Shown here: piece after piece, positions 8,864-16,979 of the stretch
How positions within the stretch are numbered: position 1 is the stretch's first letter
Layout of the letters: the number at the start of each line of letters is the position of its first letter
From: Litchfieldella anticariensis FP35 = DSM 16096
GTDB taxonomy: Bacteria; Pseudomonadota; Gammaproteobacteria; Pseudomonadales; Halomonadaceae
Length of the DNA stretch: 64,000 nt
Reading direction: 5' to 3'
NCBI RefSeq assembly: GCF_000409775.1
Contig: NZ_KE332388.1
Coordinates: 1,023,676-1,087,675 of the forward strand
The notes under the pieces: generated by a model
Databases searched by the model: none
Told to the model about the DNA's origin: nothing
What the model saw: the letters and a program-made list of their open reading frames with translations, nothing else
Translations under genes and position numbers: made by a program

Positions 8864-9850
8864 ATGATCAACAACAAGACGTTCTTGCTGCCCAGCATTG
8901 CGGGGATAGGCCTGCTCGCGCTGAGTGTGCACGCCGGCGCGGCACAAGAAGTCCGTATCGCCACCCATGTTTCCGCCGAATCGCCGCTTGCCAAGCAAGT
9001 GGAAATGTTCGCGGAAAAGATCGAAGAACGTTTGCCGGGTCAGTTCACCTTCGAGCTCTATCCCAATGGCCAGCTCGGTAAGGAATCGGCACTCATCGAC
9101 AATCTGCAACTGGATACGATCGAGATGGTCAACGTCGCCTCTGGGGTATTGAAGGTGGATGACAAACTCGGTTTCTTCGACCTGCCATGGCTGTTCCAGG
9201 ATCGTGAGAATGTCCAGCAGGCGATGGCTGCCGGCCTGGAAGATGCACTGGTCGAAACCGTCGAGGACAGCATGAGCGCCAAGGTGGTGGGAATCTATGA
9301 AAACGGCTTCCGCCACATCATCAACTCCAGCCATCCCATCGAGGCTCCTGACGACCTGGAGGGAATGAAGATCCGCATCTCCGGTGGAGACTTCCGTCAG
9401 CAGATCTTTGCTTCACTGGGGGCGGTACCCGCCAAGATCGCCTGGGGAGAAACCTTCACTGCCATGCAGACCGGCGTGGTGGATGGTGCAGAAGCCGCAA
9501 CCTACGGCTTCTATGGCCAGAAGATGTACGAGGTGCAGGACTACCTGTCGATGACACGCCATGTCTACACGCCCTCTTTCTTGCTGGCGTCGCCTGGTTT
9601 CTGGGATTCGCTGAGCGAAGAGCAACAAACGGCCTTTATCGAAGTGGCCAATGAGATGCGCGACGAGGCATATGCCCAGGCCGCCGAGATCGAGCAGTCG
9701 AACCTCGAGGCCATGCGCAGCTCATTGGAGATCAATGAGGTCGACCTGGCCCCCTTCCGGGACAGCGTGCAGTCCGTCTATGACGACTACGTCAACCGGT
9801 ACGGCGATGACTGGCTCGACATCGTTCGTCAGACCGCCGAATCTTCGTGA
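8864..9850 (+). CDS. dctP: TRAP transporter substrate-binding protein (DctP family)
   Basis: 328-residue periplasmic binding protein. A signal peptide occupies about residues 1-25 (cleavage near HAGAAQE), and the mature protein starts with VRIATHVSAESPLAKQVEMF, typical of DctP/TAXI-like TRAP receptors. The conserved arginine region is LEGMKIRISGGDFRQQIF around residue 165-185. The start is set by GAGGAG 7 nt upstream. The next gene, dctQ, follows within 20 bp. It captures an organic acid in the periplasm for the DctQM carrier; the ligand is not predictable by eye. Confidence 0.9.
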   Translation: MINNKTFLLPSIAGIGLLALSVHAGAAQEVRIATHVSAESPLAKQVEMFAEKIEERLPGQFTFELYPNGQLGKESALIDNLQLDTIEMVNVASGVLKVDDKLGFFDLPWLFQDRENVQQAMAAGLEDALVETVEDSMSAKVVGIYENGFRHIINSSHPIEAPDDLEGMKIRISGGDFRQQIFASLGAVPAKIAWGETFTAMQTGVVDGAEAATYGFYGQKMYEVQDYLSMTRHVYTPSFLLASPGFWDSLSEEQQTAFIEVANEMRDEAYAQAAEIEQSNLEAMRSSLEINEVDLAPFRDSVQSVYDDYVNRYGDDWLDIVRQTAESS

Positions 9851-9867
9851 TCGCTGGAGTCGAGACG

Positions 9868-10323
9868 ATGTTGAGATACCTGGATCGCTTGATCGAGACC
9901 GTTGTGGGGGCCCTGGTGGCCCTCACCACCGTCGCCGTTTGCCTGAATGTCTTTTATCGCTATGTGCTCGGTTCCGGCCTGGTTTGGGCTGATGAAGTAC
10001 CAGGGTTTCTGCTCGTCTGGATCGCTTTTCTCGGCGCCTATATCGCTGCCAGGCAGGAAGGCCACATTGCCTTCGACATGCTGGTCGAGTCCTTCCCTTC
10101 CGTGCTTCGCCGAGCGGTTCTGGTGATCGGCGACACGGCGGTCATCGGATTCTTCGTGCTTCTCGGTATCAAGTCATGGCAGATGATCGACCGTGTCGGC
10201 GGCCGATCCATCGAGACGCTACCCATCGCCCAAGGGGTATTCATGAGCGTGCTGCCCATTGCCAGCGCCCTGATGGTGGTGGCATTGAGCGTCCGCCTTA
10301 TTCAACGTTGGAGGAATCCCTGA
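9868..10323 (+). CDS. dctQ: TRAP transporter small permease (DctQ family)
   Basis: 151-residue membrane protein with four predicted helices and the family signature NVFYRYVLGSGLVWADEVPG (residues about 30-50). The ATG at 9868 with GGAG upstream is preferred; an in-frame GTG at 9847 would overlap dctP by 4 bp. Its TGA shares a base with the ATG of dctM (TGATG), indicating coupled translation. DctQ partners DctM in the Na+-driven carrier. Confidence 0.88.
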   Translation: MLRYLDRLIETVVGALVALTTVAVCLNVFYRYVLGSGLVWADEVPGFLLVWIAFLGAYIAARQEGHIAFDMLVESFPSVLRRAVLVIGDTAVIGFFVLLGIKSWQMIDRVGGRSIETLPIAQGVFMSVLPIASALMVVALSVRLIQRWRNP

Positions 10324-11582
10324 TGGCCTGGGGTGTCGTTGCGATGCTGTTCGGCATCATTCTTCTGGGTGTGCCGGTAGGCTTTGCCCTGATGATCACC
10401 GCCGCGATTTCGATGTGGTTGGCGGATATCAACCTGTTGATGATCCCGGTGCAAATCTATTCCGGCACCAACTCACTGGTGCTGCTGGCGATACCGTTGT
10501 TCATCCTGATGGGCGAACTGATGAGTGCGACAAGCATCGCACAGCGCTTGATCGATCTCGCTGCGGCCCTGGTGGGTTGGCTGCGTGGCGGCCTGAGCCA
10601 CATCAATGTGGTCACGTCGATGTTCATGGCGGAAATGAGCGGCTCGGCGGTGGCCGATGCGGCCGTAATGTCGAAGATCTTCGTACCCCAGATGGAGCAG
10701 CGCGGTTATCCCAAGGGGTTTGCAGCATCGATCACGGCGGTCTCGGCAACTCTTGGCATCATCATTCCGCCATCGATCCCCATGGTGTTGTATGGCGTGA
10801 CCACCAACACCTCGATTCGCGACCTTTTCATCGCCGGTATCGTGCCTGGCTTGCTGTTGGCAGCCGCCTTCATGGTGACGTCCTGGCTGTTCGCACGACG
10901 TGAGCAACATCCGCGTGAGGGCGACTTCCAGATCAAGGCACTCGGCACTGCATTCAAGCGGGCGCTGATTCCCTTGATGATCCCGGTGATCGTGGTGGGC
11001 GGCTTGATCGCCGGCATCTATACCCCGACCGAAGCTGCGGGCATCGGGGTGATGATCGCCCTGCTGTTCGGCTTGTTCGGGACGCGCGACCTCGACTACC
11101 GCATCATCTGGAAGCTCTTGGTGACAACAGCACGACAAACCGCCGTCGTGATGATGATCGTCGCAGGTTCTGCCATTCTGGGGCAGTATCTAGCCAATGA
11201 GCAGTTACCCCAACAGATCGCCAGCGCGCTGGGCGGTATCACCGACAGCTATATCCTCAACCTGCTGATCATCAATATCTTCGTGTTGCTGTTAGGTATG
11301 TTCCTGCATGCCAGCGCGGCGATCATCGTGGTGGTGCCCCTACTGTTGCCTATGGCGACACAGCTTGGCATCGATCCGGTGCACTTTGGCGTAATCGTCT
11401 GTCTCAACCTGGGCATCGGACAGCAGACGCCACCCGTGGCGAGCGTGTTGCTCACCGTCTGCTCGACCACCGGCATGAAGATCGAGCAGGTCATGGGATA
11501 CTGCAAATGGTTCCTGCTGGCCATGTTCATCGTACTGATGATCGTGACCTTTACGCCGATGACCGCGTTGTGGTTCCGTTAG
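10323..11582 (+). CDS. dctM: TRAP transporter large permease (DctM family)
   Basis: 419-residue polytopic protein, the transport subunit of the TRAP system. It shows DctM signatures, including IPLFILMGELMSATSIAQRL, a SGSAVADAAVMSKIF segment and GIIIPPSIPMVLYGV, with a second repeat near GQQTPPVASVLLTVCS. The ATG at 10323 overlaps the dctQ stop. It completes a dctPQM operon located directly behind the GntR gene. TRAP carriers use Na+ gradients, consistent with a marine or halophilic host. Confidence 0.92.
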   Translation: MAWGVVAMLFGIILLGVPVGFALMITAAISMWLADINLLMIPVQIYSGTNSLVLLAIPLFILMGELMSATSIAQRLIDLAAALVGWLRGGLSHINVVTSMFMAEMSGSAVADAAVMSKIFVPQMEQRGYPKGFAASITAVSATLGIIIPPSIPMVLYGVTTNTSIRDLFIAGIVPGLLLAAAFMVTSWLFARREQHPREGDFQIKALGTAFKRALIPLMIPVIVVGGLIAGIYTPTEAAGIGVMIALLFGLFGTRDLDYRIIWKLLVTTARQTAVVMMIVAGSAILGQYLANEQLPQQIASALGGITDSYILNLLIINIFVLLLGMFLHASAAIIVVVPLLLPMATQLGIDPVHFGVIVCLNLGIGQQTPPVASVLLTVCSTTGMKIEQVMGYCKWFLLAMFIVLMIVTFTPMTALWFR

Positions 11583-11620
11583 GAGACCCAACCATCAGCC
11601 TGGCTTGAGTGGCCTAGGCA

Positions 11621-11696
11621 ATCGCGCCGCAGGCTGTACTCCTACCACAAAAGCTGCTAGCCCGGCTCTCGTAGGAGTGCAGATTTCCTGCGCGAT
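11621..11696. repeat. REP-like inverted pair
   Basis: Two related units face each other between convergent genes. The unit at 11671-11696 reads GTAGGAGTGCAG with CTGCGCGAT further along; the reverse complement of 11621-11646 starts GTAGGAGTACAG and ends GCGCGAT. The layout matches REP/BIME elements of pseudomonads and relatives, and the pair could act as a bidirectional terminator for dctM and the cupin gene. Confidence 0.5.
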
Positions 11697-11749
11697 CCGG
11701 CCAGCAAGCCGGCTGGTGTGGAAGCGGAGCATGCCCTTGCAAGTGATTG

Positions 11750-12103
11750 CTATTTCGAGAAGACAAGAAGAATCAAGGCGCCTCCATCGCTTCCGGCGAT
11801 ATGGTTCGTTTCCGGCTCGCGCATAAGGAAATCACCAGCTTTGTAGCGATGATTTTGGTCGTAGAAATCACCATTGATCACGTAGATCTGCTCACGCCTA
11901 TCGTGAGAATGACTGTCCGAGAACGCTCCCGGAGCCATCTCGATCAACATGGTTTCGATGGCATCATTCTCTTCGCGATACAAAACCTTGTGCTGAAAGC
12001 CTGGTATCCCACTGTCCTGCCAATCAAGCGACTCCGTCTCGATGACCAAGAATTGCTCAATATCAGATCGACCGGACTTAGCTGGCTGAAAAATTTCTTT
12101 CAT
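11750..12103 (-). CDS. Small cupin-domain protein
   Basis: 117-residue single-domain cupin. Metal-binding motif 1 is SHSHDRREQIYVINGDFYD (residues about 62-80), followed by a short loop and YKAGDFLMREPETNHIAG, which supplies the motif-2 histidine. The start at 12103 has AAGGA about 9 nt upstream; in-frame upstream codons run into the flavoprotein gene. It starts 4 bp after the flavoprotein stop, so the two form an operon. Cupins of this size (ChrR-like) often bind a metal and may be an accessory enzyme or sensor; the function here is unknown. Confidence 0.75.
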   Translation of the reverse strand: MKEIFQPAKSGRSDIEQFLVIETESLDWQDSGIPGFQHKVLYREENDAIETMLIEMAPGAFSDSHSHDRREQIYVINGDFYDQNHRYKAGDFLMREPETNHIAGSDGGALILLVFSK

Positions 12104-12107
12104 GGCA

Positions 12108-14159
12108 TCAAAGATCCTTGACCAGCCGCAGGGCATCGTAAATGGCGGCATGGGTGTTGCGGGATGCGACGGCATCGCCGATCCGGAACAGCTGGAATCC
12201 ATCGCCCGCGTTGCGGATGACGGCCTGCGGCTTGCCGACGATCAGATCCTCGTAGTTCACTTCGCCACCATTGCGGGAATGCGGCTTCAGCTCGAAATAG
12301 ATGTCGGCCATCGGCGTGATACCGTAATTGACCACCACCTGGTCGATACGCTGCTCTTGGTCCAGGTCCTGCTGATCTTGAAATGCGTAATCGCTGGTGA
12401 TCTTGGCCAGCAGTTCGTTCCCATCCCGCTGCACGGACTTCAATCGGTAGGTGGGCGTGAAGGTGACGTTGGGTCGCTGCAGGGAACGCATGTACGGCAC
12501 CAGGTTCATGGCCATGATTTCCGCCGAGAAGGTGCGGTCGGGGGTCATGATCTCGAGCTCGGCCCCGGTAGCGGCAATGATCTCCGCCGCCTGCATGGCG
12601 GCATGATCACCGGCATCATCGAACAACAGTACCCGTTTGCCTGGTGACACGTGCCCGGAAAGGATATCCCAAGTGTTGACCACCAGGTCGTGCCCAATCT
12701 CAGGCTGGTCTTCCTGGGGGTAGCCGCCGGTGGCCACAATCACCACATCCGGTTTCTCGGCGAGCACGTCCTCGACCTCGGCCCAGACGTTGTAACGGAT
12801 CTCGACGCCGAGGGCCTCGCAGCGCGCCAGGCGCCAATCGATGATGCCCATCATCTCCCGACGACGCTCGCTCTGCGCCGTGAGGCGCACCTGCCCGCCG
12901 GCATCGCTGGCGGCTTCCAGCACCACCACCTCGTGGCCTCGCTCGCCGGCGACGCGGGCGGCCTCCAGCCCCGCGGGCCCGGCGCCGATGATCACCACCC
13001 GACGCGTTTGCGATGCCTTGGGGATGGTGTGGGGCATGGTGGTTTCGCGCCCGGTGGCGGCGTTGTGGATGCAGTAGGCGGCGCCACCCTGGTAGATGCG
13101 ATCGAGGCAGTAGTTGGCGCCGACACAGGGACGAATCTCTTCCTCGCGCCCCTCCATGATCTTGCGCACGATGTGCGGGTCGGCCATGTGGGCGCGGGTC
13201 ATGCCGATCATGTCGACCTTGCCCGAGGCGATGGCATAGCGGGCAGTGGCGACATCCTGGATCTTGGCACCATGGAAGGTGGGGAAATTCACCTGGCGAC
13301 GGATCTCGCCGGCGAAATCCAGGTGCGGGGCGCTGGGCATACCCTGGATGGGGATCACGTCGGTGAGCCCCGGGTCGGTGTCGATATGGCCGCGGACCAC
13401 GTTGAGGAAATCGACCAGGCCGCTGTCCTTCAGACGCTGCGAGATCTCCATCCCGTCGTTGGCTGTCAGCCCGCCCGGCAGCATCTCGTCGCCGGTATAG
13501 CGCACACCAACGATGAACGACTCGCCGACCCGCTGGCGAATGGCACGCAGCACCTCAAAGGTGAACCGCAGCCGGTTGTCGAGATTCCCGCCGTAAGGCG
13601 CCTCGAGAGTATTGGTCAGCGGCGACCAGAACTGGTCCATCAAGTGGCCATAGGCTTGCAGCTCGATGCCATCGAGGCCGGCCTCGTGCATGCGTTCGGC
13701 GGCATCGGCATAGTCCTTGATCAAACGCTCGATATCCCAGTCCTCGACCTGCTTGGGAAAAGCACGGTGGGATGCTTCGCGGCGATGAGAGGGCGACACC
13801 GCCGGCAGCCAGTCGCCCTTGTCCCAGCGGGTGCGCCGGCCCAGGTGGGTCAACTGGATCATCACCGCAGTGCCGTGCTCGTGACAGGCGTCGGTCAGCT
13901 CGCGCATCCAGGGCACCACCTCGTCCTTGTAGGCCAGGATGTTGTTGAACACTGGAGGGCTGTCCTTGGCCACCGCCGCCGAACCAGCTGTCATGGTCAA
14001 GCCCAGGCCAGCCTTGGCCCGCTCGACGTGATAGGCGCGGTAGAGCTCCTTGGGCATTCCGTCCTCAGGGTAAGCGGGCTCGTGGGACGTCATCATGAGC
14101 CTGTTCTTCAGGGTCAGATGCTTGAGCTGAAAGGGCTGCAGCAGCGGGTCGTTAGCCAT
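12108..14159 (-). CDS. NADH:flavin oxidoreductase / N-demethylase-type flavoprotein
   Basis: 683-residue two-part flavoenzyme. The N-terminal OYE-like TIM barrel (about 1-360) binds FMN, and the C-terminal part has a dinucleotide fold (RRVVIIGAGPAGLEAARVAG near 385-405). It resembles TMADH, dimethylglycine demethylase DgcA and N-methylproline demethylase StcD, which pass electrons to an ETF. The iron-sulfur region reads RPCVGANYCLDRIYQGGAAY then C: compared with TMADH (CxxCxxC), the second cysteine is alanine. GAGGAGG 7 nt upstream fixes the start at 14159. It is divergent from a ProC-like gene and etfBA, and a candidate TetR operator lies in the gap. The substrate is likely an N-methylated amine or imino acid, but it is not proven. 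Confidence 0.8.
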   Translation of the reverse strand: MANDPLLQPFQLKHLTLKNRLMMTSHEPAYPEDGMPKELYRAYHVERAKAGLGLTMTAGSAAVAKDSPPVFNNILAYKDEVVPWMRELTDACHEHGTAVMIQLTHLGRRTRWDKGDWLPAVSPSHRREASHRAFPKQVEDWDIERLIKDYADAAERMHEAGLDGIELQAYGHLMDQFWSPLTNTLEAPYGGNLDNRLRFTFEVLRAIRQRVGESFIVGVRYTGDEMLPGGLTANDGMEISQRLKDSGLVDFLNVVRGHIDTDPGLTDVIPIQGMPSAPHLDFAGEIRRQVNFPTFHGAKIQDVATARYAIASGKVDMIGMTRAHMADPHIVRKIMEGREEEIRPCVGANYCLDRIYQGGAAYCIHNAATGRETTMPHTIPKASQTRRVVIIGAGPAGLEAARVAGERGHEVVVLEAASDAGGQVRLTAQSERRREMMGIIDWRLARCEALGVEIRYNVWAEVEDVLAEKPDVVIVATGGYPQEDQPEIGHDLVVNTWDILSGHVSPGKRVLLFDDAGDHAAMQAAEIIAATGAELEIMTPDRTFSAEIMAMNLVPYMRSLQRPNVTFTPTYRLKSVQRDGNELLAKITSDYAFQDQQDLDQEQRIDQVVVNYGITPMADIYFELKPHSRNGGEVNYEDLIVGKPQAVIRNAGDGFQLFRIGDAVASRNTHAAIYDALRLVKDL

Positions 14160-14229
14160 GGTCAGGCCTCCTCGATCTTGTTGTGTACTTGACAACGTTA
14201 ATAGTGAATGTACACACTCGTCAACTGAA

Positions 14230-14245
14230 TGCACACAAGTGTACA
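14230..14245. promoter_or_regulatory. Candidate TetR operator between flavoprotein gene and proC
   Basis: TGCACACAAGTGTACA is a near-palindrome (7-bp arms, 2-bp spacer, one mismatched pair). A further half-site TGTACAC lies at 14209-14215. The same 16-bp pattern occurs at 20020-20035, 64 bp upstream of the tetR gene, suggesting a common regulator. Confidence 0.55.
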
Positions 14246-14337
14246 TAAAAACGAAAATCCGATGTGACAGGCCGTCATGAAGCGATGAAACTAGTTACCG
14301 GCGAGATGTCGGCTTATGGCAAGAGGAGATTGAACGA

Positions 14338-15132
14338 ATGTCGCAAGACGCTGTGATCGGCATCGTTGGTGGTCATGGGTGGATGGGGCGGTCATTAGGG
14401 ATTGCCTTGCTGGAACAGGGCATTGTGTCCGCCCGCCAATTAGTGGTCTCATCGCGTTCCGGGAGCGGTGACGCTTACCGCGACTGGCCCGACGTCCGTT
14501 GCGTCAAGGACAACCAAGAGTTGGTCGATCTGACGGATGTTATCGTGCTCTCCGTGCGCCCGCAGGATCTCGCCAGCGTCAATATCGCGGCACATGACAA
14601 ATTGGTCATTTCCCTGTTGGCGATGGCTTCCTTGCAGGAGATCTCCGGCCAGGTGGGGAGTCGCCGGGTGGTGCGTGCCATGCCGAACGCCGCGGCGGAA
14701 ATCCGCCGGGCCTATTTTCCGTGGCATGCCTCACAGCAGGTTAGCGAAGCTGATAGACAGCTCGTTCAGGCGTTGCTCGAAAGCTGCGGTAAGGCACGGG
14801 AGCTGCCCACGGAGCGAGATCTCGACTATATGACGGCGCTGAGCGGTGCCGGGCCGGCCTACCCCGCCTTGCTAGCCCAGTCGATGCTGGAGCACGCCAG
14901 GCAGATGGGCATCGCCGACGATATCGCCCTCGAAGCCGTCATGCAGACCCTGGTAGGCGGCAGCCTATTGCTGGAAAGGCTAGGTGACGACCCCGGTGAC
15001 ATGGTGGAGCGGCTGATTTCCTATGACGGCACCACGGCCAAGGGGTTACGCACGATGATTGATGGGGGCATTGAGCAGATCATTCATCGTGGTCTTGCGG
15101 CGGCTCACCAGGCGGCAAGTGGATCGCGGTAA
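14338..15132 (+). CDS. ProC-like pyrroline-5-carboxylate reductase paralogue
   Basis: 264-residue NAD(P)-dependent reductase. The Rossmann motif is GIVGGHGWMGRSLG (residues 8-21), and the family C-terminal motifs are TALSGAGPAYPALLAQSM (about 167-184) and SYDGTTAKGLRTMIDGGI. AGGAG precedes the ATG at 14338. Typical ProC has GGTTA at the latter motif; here it is YDGTTAKGL, so it is probably a paralogue rather than the main biosynthetic enzyme. Divergence from the demethylase and closeness to etfBA suggest that it handles a cyclic imine or proline-type product in the same pathway (inference). Confidence 0.8.
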   Translation: MSQDAVIGIVGGHGWMGRSLGIALLEQGIVSARQLVVSSRSGSGDAYRDWPDVRCVKDNQELVDLTDVIVLSVRPQDLASVNIAAHDKLVISLLAMASLQEISGQVGSRRVVRAMPNAAAEIRRAYFPWHASQQVSEADRQLVQALLESCGKARELPTERDLDYMTALSGAGPAYPALLAQSMLEHARQMGIADDIALEAVMQTLVGGSLLLERLGDDPGDMVERLISYDGTTAKGLRTMIDGGIEQIIHRGLAAAHQAASGSR

Positions 15133-15170
15133 AATAAAATAAGTCAATCAAGAAACCGGGAGAGCATGGA

Positions 15171-15920
15171 ATGAAAATCCTCGTCGCGGTCAAACGCGTC
15201 ATCGACTACAACGTCAAGATCCGGGTCAAGCCGGACAACTCCGACGTCGACCTCACCAACGTCAAGATGGCCATGAACCCGTTCTGCGAGATCGCCGTGG
15301 AAGAAGCGGTGCGCCTCAAGGAGCGCGGTGTGGCCAGCGAGGTGGTCGCCGTCACCGTCGGCCCCAAGGCCGCCCAGGAGCAGTTGCGCACCGCGCTCGC
15401 CTTGGGCGCCGATCGCGCCATTCACGTCGAGACCGAGGCCAAGGTCGAGTCGCTGGCAGTGGCCAAGCTGCTGGCCAAGGTCGTCGAGGCGGAGCAGCCG
15501 CAACTGGTGATCCTCGGCAAGCAGGCCATCGACACCGACAACAACCAGACCGGGCAGATGCTTGCCGCCTTGACCGGGCTGCCCCAGGGCACCTTCGCCT
15601 CCGCGGTGAAAGTGGACGGGGACAAGCTGCAGGTGACCCGCGAGATCGACGGCGGCTTGCAGACCGTCGACTTGAGCCTGCCGGCTATCGTCACCACCGA
15701 TCTGCGCCTCAACGAGCCGCGCTACGCCAAGCTGCCCGACATCATGAAGGCCAAGAAGAAGCCGCTGGACACCCAGACGCCCGAAGCGCTGGGGGTCGAG
15801 GTGGCGTCGAAGGTCACGCTGCTCAAGGTCGAGCCGCCGGCCGAGCGCCAGGGCGGCATCAAGGTAGGCTCGGTGGACGAGCTGGTCGACAAACTCAAGA
15901 ACGAAGCCAAAGTGCTTTGA
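15171..15920 (+). CDS. etfB: Electron transfer flavoprotein beta subunit
   Basis: 249-residue ETF beta (group I). The N-terminus is [20 protein letters not shown], and the AMP-binding region contains [20 protein letters not shown] (about 120-140). A lysine-rich segment ([18 protein letters not shown]) is the recognition loop used to dock on dehydrogenases. ETF is a soluble FAD/AMP heterodimer carrying electrons from acyl-CoA and N-methyl dehydrogenases to ETF:quinone oxidoreductase. It is followed 14 bp later by etfA and is probably also the acceptor for the adjacent flavoprotein. Confidence 0.95.
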   Translation: MKILVAVKRVIDYNVKIRVKPDNSDVDLTNVKMAMNPFCEIAVEEAVRLKERGVASEVVAVTVGPKAAQEQLRTALALGADRAIHVETEAKVESLAVAKLLAKVVEAEQPQLVILGKQAIDTDNNQTGQMLAALTGLPQGTFASAVKVDGDKLQVTREIDGGLQTVDLSLPAIVTTDLRLNEPRYAKLPDIMKAKKKPLDTQTPEALGVEVASKVTLLKVEPPAERQGGIKVGSVDELVDKLKNEAKVL

Positions 15921-15934
15921 AAGGGGCTGATTTC

Positions 15935-16873
15935 ATGAGCATTCTGATCCTGGCCGACCATCACGAGGGTCAACTCGGTGCTGCCACGGCCCATGTGGTC
16001 GCTGCCGCCCAGCAGATTACCAACGCCAGTGGCGGCGCTATCGACGTGCTGGTCGTCGGCGAGAACGTTGCCGCCGTGGCCGAGGCCGCCGCCCAGCTCG
16101 ACGGCGTGACCCGGGTGCGCGTGGCGGACCATGCTGTCTATGCCCACCAGCTCGCCGAGCAGCTGGGCGCGCTGCTGGCCGCGCTGGCCGATGACTACAG
16201 CCATGTGCTGTCTAGCGCCTCGACCACCGGCAAGAACGTACTGCCGCGGCTGGCCGCGCTCAAGGACGTGTCCCAGCTCTCCGACATCATCGGTGTGGAG
16301 AGTGCCGATACCTTCCAGCGCCCGATCTATGCCGGCAACGCCATCGCCACCGTGCAGAGCGCCGATCCCCTCAAGGTGATCACCGTGCGCACCTCGGCCT
16401 TCGATGCGGTAGCCGAGAGCGGCAGTGCCGCGATCGAGGCCGTGGACATCGTGGTCGAGAATGCACTCTCCGCCTTTGTCGGCGAGGAGCTGGCGCAGAG
16501 CGAGCGCCCCGAACTGGGCGCGGCCAAGGTGGTGATCTCCGGTGGGCGCGGCATGGGCAGCGGCGAGAACTTCAAGCTGCTCGAGGGTATCGCCGACAAG
16601 CTGGGGGCGGCGATCGGCGCCTCGCGGGCGGCGGTCGATGCCGGCTTCGTGCCCAATGACATGCAGGTCGGCCAGACCGGCAAGATCGTCGCCCCGGAGC
16701 TGTACATCGCGGTGGGCATCTCGGGGGCGATCCAGCACCTGGCGGGGATGAAGGACTCCAAGGTGATCGTGGCCATCAACAAGGACGAGGACGCGCCGAT
16801 CTTCCAGGTCGCGGACTATGGCCTCGTAGGCGACCTGTTCGAGGTGCTGCCGGAGTTGGAGAGCAAGCTGTAA
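15935..16873 (+). CDS. etfA: Electron transfer flavoprotein alpha subunit
   Basis: 312-residue ETF alpha. The C-terminal FAD domain is diagnostic: [60 protein letters not shown] and the closing [20 protein letters not shown]. The ATG at 15935 has AAGGGG upstream; an in-frame start at 15917 would overlap etfB by 4 bp. A GC-rich hairpin follows. With etfB it forms the electron carrier described for that gene. Confidence 0.95.
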   Translation: MSILILADHHEGQLGAATAHVVAAAQQITNASGGAIDVLVVGENVAAVAEAAAQLDGVTRVRVADHAVYAHQLAEQLGALLAALADDYSHVLSSASTTGKNVLPRLAALKDVSQLSDIIGVESADTFQRPIYAGNAIATVQSADPLKVITVRTSAFDAVAESGSAAIEAVDIVVENALSAFVGEELAQSERPELGAAKVVISGGRGMGSGENFKLLEGIADKLGAAIGASRAAVDAGFVPNDMQVGQTGKIVAPELYIAVGISGAIQHLAGMKDSKVIVAINKDEDAPIFQVADYGLVGDLFEVLPELESKL

Positions 16874-16895
16874 CCCCCGAGCATGGCTCGTACCT

Positions 16896-16923
16896 GGGGC
16901 GGGGGTTTCGTATACCCCGCCCC
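16896..16923 (+). terminator. GC-rich hairpin after etfA
   Basis: Nine-base-pair stem GGGGCGGGG / CCCCGCCCC with a 10-nt loop, about 20 bp after the etfA stop. There is no strong T-run, so termination efficiency is uncertain. Confidence 0.5.
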
Positions 16924-16979
16924 CTGAGCGGCCACAAGATGTTAGGCTAGGCGGCACCGTCACCAAGGATGCCTGGTCC

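Noticed and set aside
12108-14159. Specific naming as dimethylglycine demethylase DgcA
   Set aside because: No DgcB is adjacent and several demethylases share this architecture, so only a class-level call is supported.
12651-14192. 513-codon plus-strand frame antisense to the flavoprotein gene
   Set aside because: High-GC shadow of a gene with clear family motifs; the antisense product has no recognisable features.
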